Source: Ascaris suum (lineage: Eukaryota > Nematoda > Chromadorea > Rhabditida > Ascarididae). Taken from it: DNA of 64,000 nt. Location of the stretch: positions 868,001 through 932,000 of the forward strand of contig CM024180.1 of the NCBI GenBank assembly GCA_013433145.1, in the 5' to 3' direction. Both the position numbers and the translations under genes were made by a program. Of the stretch, positions 29,000 through 62,972 are shown piece after piece (position 1 is the stretch's first letter; every line of letters starts with the position of its first letter). The notes under the pieces are model-generated. The model had not been told where the DNA came from and searched no databases. It saw only the letters and a program-made list of their open reading frames with translations.

Positions 29000-31900
29000 A
29001 TGGCGCCAGCTAGGAAAATTGTGCGCTCATTCCACGATAATGAGCAGAATAACAAGCAAAGCAAAAGCAACTCTCAGGTACCACAAACGATGGAGGTCGG
29101 TTGCGTAACAACTTTTTTTTTCTTGAGGCAGTATGTTTAGGTGCCTGCCCGATCGAAAACGTGATCTTTACAACGCTATATTTTACAACGTTGTGTGACA
29201 TGTGGACCTTCCTGTGTGTGGTTTGAAGTGGTGTACAAAGATGTCCCCGTGGGCAAGGGTTCTCTTCCTGTGACGTAATAAATTATATTCCCTGCAGGGG
29301 CGGAGCTCTTTCAGTGGTACGTTCTGAAAATCCCCGCTGAAGGAGGGGATATCGGTGTTCCGCTGGGGGCCCCACGTGAAAGTTGGGAAAGGCCTACTTT
29401 AATTAGTGGACCCTCTCTATTGCTCATGCTTTTGCGTTAAACCTTCCTCGCGATGAATTGTGGTGGTTTAGCAATTCTTAGAAGTATTGGTTTTGATTAC
29501 CGCTGTCTTTGAATGGAGCTGATTTGATAAAGTTACTGCGGCTTACATTCAGTTTACTTGATTTGGCCTATAAAGAAAAGGCCACAAATTTTTTGTGGGT
29601 TGTGGCTATCTCCCGAATGATCAAAGCAAATCAACATCATGAAGATATCTGCACAAAGAATACAACTATATATAGAGGAAAACTTTCTGGATACATGAAA
29701 TCTTATTCGGGATCTTGAAGATTTGTCTTTCTTCTGGATCAGCGCAGAGGTCTGCGTTAATCATCCGGAAACAAGAAATTTCGATCAACCAATCTTGCAA
29801 ACCATCAAGTGGTGTCATTCAAAAAATTTTTAAAACCTGCGCACTATGCAATACCTGTATCGTTGCATAGTTCGTTTAGTATAGCTTGCAGGAAAGCTGA
29901 TAGAATCAGCAATAATAATGAGCGTACCCTTTCGAAGCATATCTAGATGAAAAAGTTCTTTATGAATACTTTTGGCTGATTTATGCGCTTAAGTCATCGG
30001 CAAACTGCAAAAAGTTTAAAATAAAGCAGTTGAAATTTCAACGATGAAATTGCTTTAAATGATCCTATATTAGTCAACGTCAAGCTGTTTCATATTGAAC
30101 TCTCGCAACGTGCTAACTTCGTTCCGAAAATTCTACGCTTCCGGATGATCCGGAAACGTTCCGAAAATTCTGTGCTTCCGGTGACTTTCCCTTAAATTGT
30201 TGAATTCTTAGCTGTTTCCAGTACTCACCACTTTATGAGCATTTTCTAAAGTTTGCAACTAACTCTCCTCCTTAACTCCGAGGAAGGGGTTAGAGGTCGG
30301 CATTGATCATGTGTCACTGAAGTAGTAATATTGGTCAACAGCCAAGTCTCATTGGTGATATACTTGTGGCTTGCGTAAAATAGCCTGAACTATTCTGGAC
30401 TTGCGTAAGAAGTCTGGACTATTCTGGACTACGTTTTTAAGAACATTATTGTTTTATTTTCATAGCTATGGTCATGTTCACCATTGTCTTTGCATAGTTC
30501 TTTACAAATTTCAATTGCTTAGTGTTTTTTTCTCGCTGAAATGATTCAGTAAGTAACGTGAGAGCACGGTTCTAATGCGATGTAATTTTTCCTCAATTCC
30601 ATCATTTATTTGTAATTTTGTCAAACTCTGATCGCTCATAAATTATCGATGTTGAGCTCTTCGAACTCCAACTTTCCCCATTTTCCGTTATGTTTTCTGT
30701 TTATATCCATTATACCCGGTATCCTCTTTTGCGACACATTGTTGTTTCTTTATCAACACATATGCATTATGCTTCCCTTTAGCGTATTTTGTTCCAACTC
30801 ATTGCCTGACAAAGTTTCCCCATATTCCTGCGACTTTGTGTGAAAATTTTCCAGCCTGCAAAAGGACGCTTTTTTAACTTCCCTTATAGAGACGAGGAAA
30901 CCCACAGAGGCTCCCACAATGTAAATTGTTTCAGGAAAATTCCACGACGCGCGAGTGGTATGTTGAGCGCGGAGGTCTCCACGGTTCCACATTTATGAAT
31001 CGTTTTTATGTGAGGGGGGGGGGGGGGGGGGGGGAGGGGTGGGAAGAGGGGAAAGGCTGTGAACCTCGAATATTAGACTGAAGTCATCATTAGTATTACT
31101 TATATAAGCAGATAATAAGCAACCTGTATGAGATATTTGCGCACCTTGGCTAAGCCTTACGTCGAATTATTTTCCTTCGAGTCGAAATTCGTTTTTCGAC
31201 TGCTTAAATACGCTGCAGATAGAAGAAGTGAAAACTTCACAATATTTCACTCTGGATGTCCGATTTCGTTCCAGGGGCCCAATGAGCGGTCGGACAACAA
31301 AAATCCTTCACATTTTCCCCTGCCTATTAACTTTCGATGCACGGAAAACTGAAATTTTTATTAGTTGTGAGAAATGTTCGATTTGAAGGGCTACGTCGAT
31401 TTGAAACTATCGAAAACGCTTACATGGCCGAAGCGTTATTGGGCAGAAGTAGGCCATGGTTATCTCCGTATGCATCGACCTTTGAAATGTCAGTCTTCGA
31501 AACGCAACGATCCGCCAACCGACAAAATTGTAGTCAGTCTTCCTCAGGTGAGATCGCGAACGAGAACATTTTCTGAGGAATGAAATTTCTTATTGCTAAT
31601 GATTCGATATGTGGAGTGTCGAAAATTGCGGTCAAAAATGGGGATAGTTTATATCGAACACAGCGATAGAAGAACGCGTAGTTTGATAGCGAATAAAACT
31701 GTCTTACAGAAAAGATTGTGAAACGATTGTGCTTACGACTGCATCTACGATGACCGCAGAATAAAAGAAGAAATTGGGTAGCGGCAGTCGATGTAAATAG
31801 CATTAATTAGTGGCAGCACTATTGGAACTAGGTAAAACCCAGTCCCAGCATACTTCTGGCGATCGGGCTCTAATTTCATATATGACCATAAAAAGGCTGA

Positions 31901-33287
31901 TTTTGGAATGGATCCGGCAGCTACAGCTAGTTTTGGGTCAACTTGAGCCGATCACCGAAACGATATCGGGTTTCGCTGACAGCCAAAGTCAATCAACTAT
32001 GTATCGCAGCACATTGAAAACACACGAAGGATAGAAAATGACCAAGAAAACACAACTGCTCCAATAGAGCAAAGTGAATAGCAAAAAAACTGACTGACTA
32101 AGGGCGAATGAATCGATGCGTAATAATGGATGAAGTGACGTTACAACGACGAAACTACATCGCAGTATAATCAAGTGAAATAAAACATTTGCGACATCTA
32201 CTAGCGCTTATAATAAGAAACTTAACCGTCCATTGTGGAATGATAGCTTTACCTAGACATACAAATTGAGCTATTTATTAATGGTTAACGCATCAACTCT
32301 CTATGTGGCATACGTCCTATTTGTGTTAAAAAAATGAAAGAAATTTGCACGCATCAATGACAAAATGAGCAATCAACTACACTGAAATTTATATTGAATC
32401 GTTAAGAATCCATTATGCTTATCAGTTGATCTTATCGGAAGCGATCTTTTACTCTTGCACGATATCATCACGTAAAGATTCGATGCCATAGCTTACATGT
32501 ATACCAGTTCAACTGCTCACTAGCTACCAAATTCCACCATTTCAGCACTAATATTTCGACCTGAATCTCACTATGCTGGAAGAATGAAACGTCGTTAAGA
32601 CGTCAAAATCATATAGAGTTGCGAGCATCGAGATATAGCATACTACATATGCGGCAGCCAAAACTGCAGCTATGTTGATAGGAGCTGCAAACAACCGAAC
32701 CAAAGCGGTAGCGATGTAACCAGTGAAAATTCCTTCCCATGGGTCACCGGACGAAAGCATTCGGCGCAGTGGGAATTCGGTAAAAACCGGTCAAAATTCA
32801 AACCATCGGTCAATTTTCGATTGAAACGCATCCGGCAAAAACTGAATTTCGGTTGTGGCCGACCGAATTTCAAAAATAACGAAACCAAATATCTCGTTCA
32901 TTCCAGTGGAAACCGAATTTCGGTTGGTCGGCTACTACCAGTGCAGAACGGCACCTAAAACAAAGACCGCAGAGGTGTATAGACGAAGAAGAAGAACAAA
33001 CTGATTAAAACCTGTGTATATGACAGCAAACAAAAGAGATGCAAAAAAAAGAGATAATCTCTTTACAGACAATCATCAGATTCGATGATTCAAAGTGTAA
33101 GATACACCTCGAATCCCGGAGCGATTTGGAATATTTCTGTCCGATTAATAAAGCGGAGTATGAGTTGTGGAAAGCGGCAATCGGCAATAATTGCTCCAAT
33201 TCACCAACGCAAACGAAATATCTCAAAAAGTATGCCTTCATAGTTGCATCTATCGTATTTTTGTTACTTTATACAATGAGCGCTTAA
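29000..33287 (+). CDS. Small tail-anchored protein with a PH-like domain, three exons
   Basis: Exons: 29000-29077 (ATG start), 31389-31547 and 33069-33287 (TAA). All junctions are phase 0, giving 151 residues. The first 26 are basic and polar (MAPARKIVRSFHDN). Residues about 27-120 resemble a PH domain: GYVDLKL, a WPKRYW core strand, GYLRMHR, then IHLESRSDLEYF and a final helix with the conserved Trp (YELWKAAI). The last 20 residues (KKYAFIVASIVFLLLYTMSA) form a lysine-capped hydrophobic C-terminus, as in tail-anchored membrane proteins. Inference: a peripheral lipid- or protein-binding domain tethered to a cytosolic membrane face. The exon 2 acceptor is TTTGAAG rather than CAG, a type also used once in the TOP2 gene here. 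An AATAAA at 33387-33392 may be its poly(A) signal. I do not recognise a named orthologue, and exons could be missing in the 2.3-kb first intron. Confidence 0.62.
30121..30185 (+). repeat. 37-bp tandem duplication with palindromic core
   Basis: GTTCCGAAAATTCT occurs at 30121 and 30158. The first copy continues into TTCCGGATGATCCGGAA, a near-perfect palindrome. It is intronic, in the PH-domain gene. Confidence 0.7.
31014..31034 (+). repeat. Poly(G) tract of 21
   Basis: Uninterrupted G run followed by AGGGG and further G-rich sequence, in the first intron of the PH-domain gene, about 355 bases before its second exon. It has G-quadruplex potential. Confidence 0.9.
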
Positions 33288-33386
33288 TGCTAATCGAAAA
33301 CAAAACGTAATTACTATTGAAAAACATCAAAAACGATTAAATGAAAAGATTTTCTTTATATTCAACTAAACAAAAATAATTCGACA

Positions 33387-33392
33387 AATAAA
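33387..33392 (+). terminator. Candidate poly(A) signal of the PH-domain gene
   Basis: AATAAA 100 bases after the TAA stop at 33285-33287, in an A-rich context. Confidence 0.45.
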
Positions 33393-33988
33393 AATGAGCG
33401 GATAAATAGTATATTATAATAAACTGTGATGCATACACTTAAGAATTGGATTGGCATGTAACGATCAACCAACTCTCTGAGAGTTCCATACTTTCTTGTG
33501 CACTTTTCCATAGCATTTGTAAGGCCATTATGCGAACGTTGCATTTATTCGCACGTATTTATGTGCATATTTGTTTCTCCGGTGCTTCGACTGAGGAAAT
33601 ATTCAAGCTAGAGTTGAGAAATTTGCAAGCATAATGCACACTAATCTCGGTCGCCCTAAAGCTCGGGGGACTTGAGGGCTTGCGAGTTCCCTTACTGTAA
33701 GGATATGGGTGCCTTGAGATTCAGGTAGCCTTGAGGAATGCGGGTCCCCAGAGCCTACAGAAAACCAAGAGCCTGACTTTCATGGCCTTCTCGGAGCGTC
33801 CTGAAAGTAAGGTATTCAGGGCATTCTGAGAATGTGATCGAGAAATGATTGGGCACTATGCACTGTTTGTCATCTATTTACACCGGCAGGCGAGTGCTTC
33901 ATGTGTAAACAATTCAGCAAAAACACATTTTGCGTCCAACCGCCCGATGTGTATTTCAAGCACAATATATCATCTAGATTAATCACAG

Positions 33989-36900
33989 GGGGAAGAATCC
34001 ATCGAATGCACAGCAAACGACGAATGAAAACGATAAACTCGAGGCAGTCAACGACATTCATCCCACCAATTCCATTCAGAAAGAACGGGAAAACGAAGGA
34101 AACAATTCGGCGAATGATATCATGAAGAAGGGAAATGATCTCCTCCTTGAATCACCTGAAAAGAACTTGCAAGAGGACAACAGGAAAGTGGCACATTCTA
34201 TCGCATCCGATAGCTTAGTCGGTTATCACTGCAGCGATGCTCGCAAAACGACGACACCCATAATGTTGCATGACTCCGATACTCTTATGAAAACGGAGTC
34301 CATAAATGCGACCTCGCCATGTTTGCATACATCTGAAGATATGAATGTTCAGTATCCCCCACATATGTGAGTAATTATTGCTTAGTAATTTAAAATCAAT
34401 GAGTAAGCAATAAGTGATGCGATATTTGACGGTTTTTATTTGAAAATTTAAACGATTCCATTTTTTTTTTTCACTATATTATCGACGAATATAAAATACT
34501 TCAAATGACTTAATTCTTATTCAATGTAATTCGCTGGAATTTTGATTCTTTTAATTTTCCGTTTTGATTTCAATAAAAATTCGCTCAAAAAATCTTTTTC
34601 AATATAAGAAATTCTAATTTCAAAAATATTAAAAAAAAATTTTCAACGATTTAGTTGATTATTTCATTAAAAATCGTTGCATAAAATGATACTATTGTTC
34701 TATTAAGCTACAAAATTTCGTTCGTAATTTAAATTCGATTTTTTTTTTGGCGGAAAATTTTTCAACGATCTAAAAAGAATTCAGCGAATTTTCAATTAAC
34801 TAACGAAAAATTCATTCAAGCGATGTGACATCATTCAATGATCTGAAGTTAATTAAATGATTGAATTTCGTCATTGAACAAAAAAAAAGGGGGGGGACTT
34901 TGAAAAAAAATTAAACACAAATAGCGGAATAATTTCCGATTAAACTTAAAAACTAGATAAAATCAACAATGAGATTTCGAAAATTGAGAAGTTTTTCGTA
35001 TCGATTCTAAAATTAATAACGCTGCCGACATCTTTCAAAATCAATTCAGTATGGCATCTCTTCTATTAATGTAAGTATAAAATTCTCCCTCCCCCTCTCC
35101 CCGCTCCCCCACTCGACGCTCTATCGCCAGTATAAATGCAAATATTTACAGCAATAATGAGCCAAAAAAGGAATGTGAATGCAGCAAATTGTGCAATGAT
35201 ATGCAAGCAATACTTGGAGAGGCAACAAAACTTTTGCATCAAGTTCAGCAAAAGCAGGATGAACTCACTCATATGTTCAAAAAAATAACGGTATATTAGA
35301 TTCGATTTTATTTTCAATGTGCTCATTTAAAGTGAAATCATCTGAATGTCCTTTCTTCACAAATCAAGAAAAATAAGTTCTAAGCTCTCAGTATGCCGTA
35401 TCCGCAAGTTCAGAAGCCTATGAGCTTATGCGATTTACAACTTTCTGCAATCAATGTAATATCGATGAAAAGCTCATAGGAAAATTTTAAATAAATCTAT
35501 ATGCGAATCGATTAAATATACCGAAAAGATTTGAATCCGGGACGAGAGAGCATATGCTCGAGGATAGGTTAATGAACTCCACCGAACTCCTCGGACTCGA
35601 GCAACCATGAAACGTCGTCACAACCTCTCCTACGTCAGATCAATTCGTTAAAGTGTCCTTCATTCGGCTAGGGTGAGGCGCTTTGAAATGACGATTCCTA
35701 TTCATTATTGACTCGTACAGATGAGTTCTGATTACGGCTTCTTCATTATACCTGAACACGCGTTCGATATTCATTCCCTTTATTTTACGACGTATCTGGA
35801 AAAGTTTTTCCTTTCGACTAAACTTGTCCTGAAATAACCGCGAAAATCACAGGTTCCTGCTGGATAAAAAGACTCCTTCATTGGTTATATGTTCATCCTT
35901 CTTTTCTCCATACCAAAAAGACTAGGGAGACTTCTATGACCTAGATTTGTAAATGGTGCTCTAAGGTATATTCAAGAGCGAACATGCGAAGAGAGGGATT
36001 CGGGGACTTGAGAAATAAGATGCATTGAAAAAATACGACGTAGAAAACAACACTGTTACAAGTATCCCCATAGTGCCAAGATCAGTGATTACCTTAATAT
36101 AAACTACGACAAATGTGTAATTTGCATTGTTGCATTATGTTGCATTACGCTGCTCCTCAACTAGCAGACAGATAAAGAGACAGACACAGACAGATATTTA
36201 CATATTAAGGCACAAACTCGATGTCCCTATAAAGATTTACCAACGTCGAGGATATATTTATAGCAAAAATCATTTTCATTGACTGAATAAAATTCATTCT
36301 TCACAACAGATCATGTTAATTTTTGATGTTTTTAGGTATTCCAATTCAAGTATCTTTGCAGTTGCAATCATAAGCATATTGAATAGGAATGATTTATTGT
36401 ATTTTCACCTCGAAAATATCGAAAAAGTAAAGAAATATTCTCAAACAATAAAAACCCACCTATATAACCTTTTATATCAGTTGAATGTAAAATATAAGTT
36501 GAACGTACCGTATAACGTTGCAGAAAACCCCCAGGGCTATAATTATTCCTGCATTTAAGAAAGCGATTTTGATAGAATGAGTTCCTTTCTTTCCGAGATT
36601 TTCTTTTATTCTGGCAGGTCAAAACAGCAGTATATATGTTTCGACCCGTCGAAAAACAAACCTAGTATTTTTTAAGTTTTATTTAGGAAGGGGGCGGGAT
36701 TTAGAAGAGATGACGTCACTCTACAACAGAATTTAGAGCGAAAGGATTTAATTAGAGATTATATAGTACCATCGAGTCTATTCATTCTTCAGAGCGCCAT
36801 TCGTGAGCAACAGGACACCTCTACCAATAAGGAGGGAACAGAGATCACGAAGTTGCAATCAGTGCAGGGGAATCAGCCAATGTAAGCATTTAATTTGTAA

Positions 36901-37401
36901 GTACCTCAAGTGCCGCGGCTGGCAATCATCGATAATATCCAGATTACTTGCATTATTACTGTAGTAACAATGACGACTACAGCAATCGTAACAGTTATTA
37001 CCACCGCTAAGACTGTTTTTTTATGACTAATACTATCTGCTGCTTTTTTTTTGGTTGAAAATAATAAAAAAAAATCTGTTTTTAGTTGAAAATAATAAAA
37101 AAAAAATGAGCGCAACAAATATACACATTTGACGTTTATTTGTTTTTCCTCTCCTCGCCTCTCAAAAATTAATCGCATAGCAGAGATGATATTTGAAGAG
37201 GCTGCATAGAGAAATCAAAGGCTTCACTCTCTTCGGTTAATATAAGCTGAACGTTGTGCATTTCACACAAGATTTTTATGAATTCTGAAAGCGAAGAAAG
37301 AATAAAGAGATGAAAACCCCCATTTCTGTTTCAATTATAATGTTGTTTGTTTCGTTTGCTTCCTTACTTTAAATCATTTTAAATATAGGCAAATAGTTTA
37401 G
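33989..37401 (+). CDS. Unassigned gene: low-complexity N-part, Cys-rich and coiled-coil-like middle; partial 5' end
   Basis: Phase-compatible exons: 33989-34366, 35050-35070, 35152-35290 and 36730-36881, with a possible short last exon 37389-37401 that closes on TAG. The first exon encodes a long Asn/Asp/Glu/Lys-rich stretch (NENDKLEAVNDIHPT, KKGNDLLLESPEKN). The 21-base exon adds MASLLL. The third has KKECECSKLCNDMQ, with three cysteines close together, then a helical run (KLLHQVQQKQDELTHMF) that could form a coiled coil. The fourth is RKDLIRDYIVPSSLF. The exon at 33989 starts in phase 2, so an upstream exon should exist but was not found; alternatively translation starts at the in-frame ATG 34122. 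I recognise no family. It directly follows the PH-domain gene on the same strand, but that gene ends in its own stop, so I treat them as separate. Confidence 0.45.
34430..35030. other. AT-rich intron stretch
   Basis: Low-complexity A/T-rich sequence in the first intron of the unassigned gene, with many poly(A) and poly(T) runs and recurring TTCAACGAT and AAAATTC motifs. No feature is called. Confidence 0.5.
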
Positions 37402-40400
37402 ATCGGCAAAAATTGCACAATATGAATTACTCTCCGAAAGGACTAATTCATCGTTTCGTAGTCATGCTGCATTTGTTAGCGTAAAGAAATGGACGCCAAA
37501 TGTTAGTTGTATCTTTTGGAATAATTCATAAATTGAACGCCATTGATAAAACGGGGAATGATTGCTTGGGGATGGCCAAATCTAATATGAACAGCTGAAG
37601 TTGCATATAACTGTTAGATGGTGGGACTTTACGAATGAAGCGCCAATAAGAGAAATAAATCTGATATTAAGAAACGACATAATACAATTAAATTAAAAAG
37701 GGCTCCTTCGGCAGATATTACTCTTACTGGTGTGAGTCAATTATTGAAATTAGAAAGATAAACTGAAAGAAGTCGAAAATTTCAATCCACTACAGCTCTC
37801 CAGATGGAATCATACTAACAAGGGGAATCTTTGATATCCGTTCAACGTCAAAAATGCTCGATTTCCACAGTAAATTTGAATTCGATAAGACAAATAAAAT
37901 AAAATGACTTTTTTACTTCCTCATCTTGACGTGTGAAATTCAATGGCCTCTCTCAAAATTCACAAAAAAACTGAAAAATCAAACCTTTTCTTCTGTGCGC
38001 CAGTCTGAAATCCAGTACATTCGAAAGACAATAAGTTTCGTTTTGACAGACTCCACGTGCCCTTATTTTCATTAGGTAGTTTGCGACACTGCAGCTCAAA
38101 TTTTCCGCATTTAAGAACGTCATCCATGCCGAAGTGTTCGCAAGTGTGAAATCGTAAATTGGCCAACTGACCACTGGCTACTTAGCGATTGGTCATCAAC
38201 CAGCGGTTAAGCAATTCCTTACTACTGATCGCTTTAAACTGATCACTTCATTGACTCTGAATAAAGAATCCAGTAATTTCAGCAGAGTGACGATACTGAC
38301 ACGAAGCATAGCACAACGCAAGTCAACGAGTGAGGAGTAGGATTTAAGAAAATATGATTCAACAGAGGAGAGTGATTGCTTATAGAGAAGAAATAAAATA
38401 TTTCCAAAAATGAATGGCAACCACAAAGATATTATTTACGAAATTTGCGAAACAATTGCATCAATCGGCAATATTTGTGTTGAATCTCATCTTTTCCTTA
38501 TTATTAACTGCAAGTATTAGATATTTCATTTAAAAATAAAACTAATCTGTTATAAATAAAGAAAGACAAGAGAACAGATTTGGACATTGGCTTCTCTAGA
38601 ATGGAAGCGAAAATATTACTGAATACTAGCAGCATTGTTCACATGGATATCCAGTTGCGTGATCGTTGTTGTGTCCGGATCAGATTGTTGATCAATATGG
38701 ATTGTTGGTTACTAAAAGGCTTCGAATATTCTTCCTCACCAGAACCTCAGTGTTGCTGTCTCTAGAAGCACATAGGACCCAGAGAGGTATTCAGCTTTTT
38801 CCAAGGTGGCTACTATGTCCTCTCAGTGTACGGGTCTATCAAACACGCAATTTTCAGCTCTCTGAAAAAATAGGTTTCTAAGATCGACGGAGCGAGGGAA
38901 GTGGAGTGCAGAGATGTTGGAAGGGCAATAGGAATTCAAGGATTAGAAAAAGTCAATTCTATACGATAATGACATATATTAAGGTTGTTTGCACTCTCGC
39001 AATTCACCTGACCGCATTTCGACAACAGGTGCAGATCCTTAAGGAGACCTGGACGACCAGACGAGCCATGGGAGAGCTGTTCCTAACACTACAAACAACA
39101 TTGTGCGGAAAAAACCTTCAAGAAAATAGAGTTTATTCCTTGCCGTATATAGCAGTTGATGTTGTTGGGTACATCAGGCGATAATCATCACTGCCTCTAA
39201 TCTTTTGAGTGATCGAAAACACATCTCGCAACTGATCGCTGGAATCTTTATGATAGCAGTGTAACGCACAACACCGAAATTATAGTGAAAAATTGTTGTC
39301 GGCAATTGAAAAAAAAAAATCCATTTCGAATGCCGAGTGCCTTAATAAAATGCATAATGGATCGGTGAGAAATAAAGTCTTTAATGTGATGTTTGAATAT
39401 CCCCAATATAGAAAAATGTATCAGTTCTAGAATCTTATTACATGAATACTCCTTTCAAAATGGTTATATACAGAAAGTAACCACCCTCTTCATTAGCAAC
39501 CACAAAGATATTACTTACAAACAAGCTGGTTCATTTGATTGGCAAGCCTTGAATGCTACTGCTCTCCTCTACTCCGTGACAAATGTAAAATCCCCCTTCA
39601 CTCCCTCCTTCTCTTGAATTTAAATTCAAGAGAAAGAGGGTGAAGGCTCTGACGGCAAGAAAGAGCACAACTCTTCTTCTACCTAACCCAATACCATATA
39701 TCTTGAATAAAACCATCATAATATCGATTCGTATAATTCCATTTATAGAGTCATTTGTGTTGGCCTCCCCAAATGTACAACTCTTGGAGAGTAGTAATTA
39801 TATATTTAACATTTAATGAAAGCATCCAGTTTAACCATACTTACTAAAATAATGAGTAAAGAAACTCATATTTAAATAAAACAACAGATTAAACGAAAAA
39901 ATATTCAATTATGTGAAGAGCGGAATACGCCACTTATAGTTAGAACCTCATAAACAATAAAATAGTGTTAAGCTAGAAAGAAAATGCATTGCTTTTTCCA
40001 TATCAGGTCGAACTGACCGGGGATGGGAAAAACAAGAAGAAAAAGGAGGCAAACATGATCGTAAGGGAGGGAAGGAGAGGAGGTAGAGGGTAAAACCTCA
40101 AGCTTGACTTCCCAATAGCTGCGAACATTTGATTTCCGGATATCTCTAGATCAAAAGAAAACTTCATGATCAACCATGCGATCGACCATGATTGATGGAG
40201 GTAGTTTTGAACCAAGGACAAGTTTTTTTTTGCGAATAATTATTACACCATGCACCAAATTAAAACCAGAAACCAAAAACTGCAATACATATAAAACTAC
40301 AAACAAAAAAATGCGCCAGAGCAATGGGCGCAATATGCGTTCTTGCATTTTACCCATCATATCAAGAGGTTACATATGCTAACTAACGAAAAAAAAAACG

Positions 40401-42683
40401 GAGGAAAATTCATGGAGTAATGCCTCCATGTTTTGATTAATCCGATAATCGTACAAATCGTCTAGGAAAGATTTGTTTTCTTGCCGCCTGCTCGGTGTAA
40501 AAGTCATGGTACCAACATAAAAACTGGTAAAAAACGCCTCCTATGGTGTACTTTACAACCAACAAATTTCCTGACTCCAACTTTAATGACTCTTGAGTTG
40601 AAACTACCACACATCCAATAGACACAAACAACATAAGTACAGATATGATGTTGGCACAATGCAAATATGCAAACGTGCAATGAATAAAAAAAAAGAAGAA
40701 GCACGTGTTATGAACATAGGTGAGGACTGAGATAAGATTAAATTCATTAAAGAAAATGAACAGATTGACGAAAGAACAAGTAGGTATGGAAACACAAATC
40801 GAAAATATATAATTGGATAAGTGGTACGTTACAAATAATATCATATAATATGGAGCTGCAAAATAATACTGAATAGCTGAAACAAATGGGACAGAGATCA
40901 CCGATCGGTGATTGGGACATCGATAACTGCGGGGTAAAAACCATCATTAACAGTGAGTTTTTTTTCTCACAAATAACTTCGTGACTTGGATTAAATGTGG
41001 CTTCAATGCCTTGGTTCCAACTTGGCTCGAGGGTTGGCTTCAATCTATCCGGAACTAGACTTGATCGATTTTCACCTGGTCAAGGGCCAAGTCGGATACC
41101 AATCCCTATCCCGAACGGCATTTTTAAACCACATTTACAAAACATAATACAATGGTCTTTTTAAACAACAGTTTTCCACAAGCGAACTTGACGGTAGTTA
41201 AACACATGCACGCATATTACAGCTAGAAACATTATAAGAACACGAATAATTGATATTAACAAATAATTGCTGCAGTGATAACAGCACCTGAGGAAACCTA
41301 TGAAATTAGCAGCCGAGTCATAAAAGAATCGACGCCTCAAACACTTAGCGCCGTAACCCATACCAATCACTTCATCCTGGACCTAACGAACAGGAGGCAT
41401 GATACTCGCTCGACATGCTATCATCCAAGTACTCTCTTTTCGTGGACACAAATTTTTGAAAAAGTTTTTACCAATGCGTATTAGTAATACATCCGATGTG
41501 AATACTTCAACGACCTGAGATTCACTCATACTTTCTGCGGTCTTTTTAATTAATGCTCACATTCCAAGAGTCCAAAGCAAAATTTTTTAAGAACCCGAAA
41601 ATGTATGAATTATTTAATCTCTCTTGAAAAATGAATTTGAGGTATATGCCAGAAAAAAAAAGACTCGATACAACTACTCAATTCAAATGTTAACCTTCAT
41701 TCAAGCAGCAAAATATACTCATCAACAGATGCGAAAATCACATGAAATGACGAAATATCATAAACACAACCTGCAATTGCATTATTGGAAACCCTCGAAG
41801 CATAAAAACTATTTCAATCTTTTTTTGGTAATACAAATTGCTAAATGCGGAGAAAGTTCCTCAAACATAAAAAGTTTCACAGATGGCATCACCAAGACTA
41901 ACTATTCTATATGCACAAACGATATTGATACGACTAAACTGATTAAGAATGGTTAATGAAGGCGATGATGGTTATAGAATCGGCCCAGAAGAGGATGCAT
42001 CGTTGAGACGGGATTCCCGTCCACGGATATTGCATCAGAGGCTTTAACTTGTTAACAATCAATACTTAGCACATATCAAAAATATTACAAGAAATAAGAA
42101 ATCCTACTGGACAGATAAAATGCTCAAAAATACGAGAGAATAAGCAAAACATGAAGCAACAATAACAAGAGCAACAAAAAATGAGGATCCAAATTACGAC
42201 GATTGGAGAACCATAAGGAAAGAGGTTTGTTAATGCACATTATCGATGAAACATTTCCACTGAAAGTGTTGATGCATGGAAAATGAGGATTGGAAAGAAC
42301 AAATGACGGAGGAAGCGTGGGGAGAGAGAGAGGGAAGAGGAAGTGAAAGATTTATGACAACCTTATTAGGCTTCATTAAAAGAGGATTCATTTCAGGTTC
42401 TCATCAACTTTTATAGACCTTGTCTTTCTTTCCACAGAACAGTCTCAAAAAAGACTCATCACGGAAACATCCTTACTTTTGTTTAAAGCCTCCGAGTCCT
42501 CGGTAAACCTCGCTTCTGGTTCAATCTCTCTCCCACACCCAACATCTTAAGTAACTGGCAGATCAAGAGTACAGTACAATCAAATGTTTTTACGGTGGGA
42601 ATATGCTGAATGCTAATAAACGGTTTGGACACAAGTGTGATCAACCATGACGGAAATTATTCCAGCTGCCTCGCAAACAATTT
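37402..42683. other. Convergent intergenic region, no recognisable gene
   Basis: About 5.3 kb between the last plus-strand gene and the 3' end of minus-strand TOP2. Open frames here (for example 38666-38881 plus, 40437-40901 minus and 41624-41956 plus) show no motif and include homopolymer-coded Phe or Lys runs. A 24-base GCAACCACAAAGATATTA-like motif occurs at about 38417 and 39496. A long palindrome sits at 39594-39648. Confidence 0.5.
39594..39648. repeat. Perfect 26-bp palindrome inside a larger imperfect one
   Basis: TTCTCTTGAATTT (39609-39621) is followed immediately by its exact reverse complement (39622-39634). Pairing extends outward through CCTTCAC...GTGAAGG with small bulges. There is no loop, so it could extrude as a cruciform. 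Confidence 0.8.

Positions 42684-62972
<20,289 letters not shown>

Noticed and set aside
40437..40901. 154-codon minus-strand hydrophobic ORF
   Set aside because: Hydrophobicity comes partly from T/A-rich DNA and a poly-Phe run. No conserved motif and no supporting splice context.
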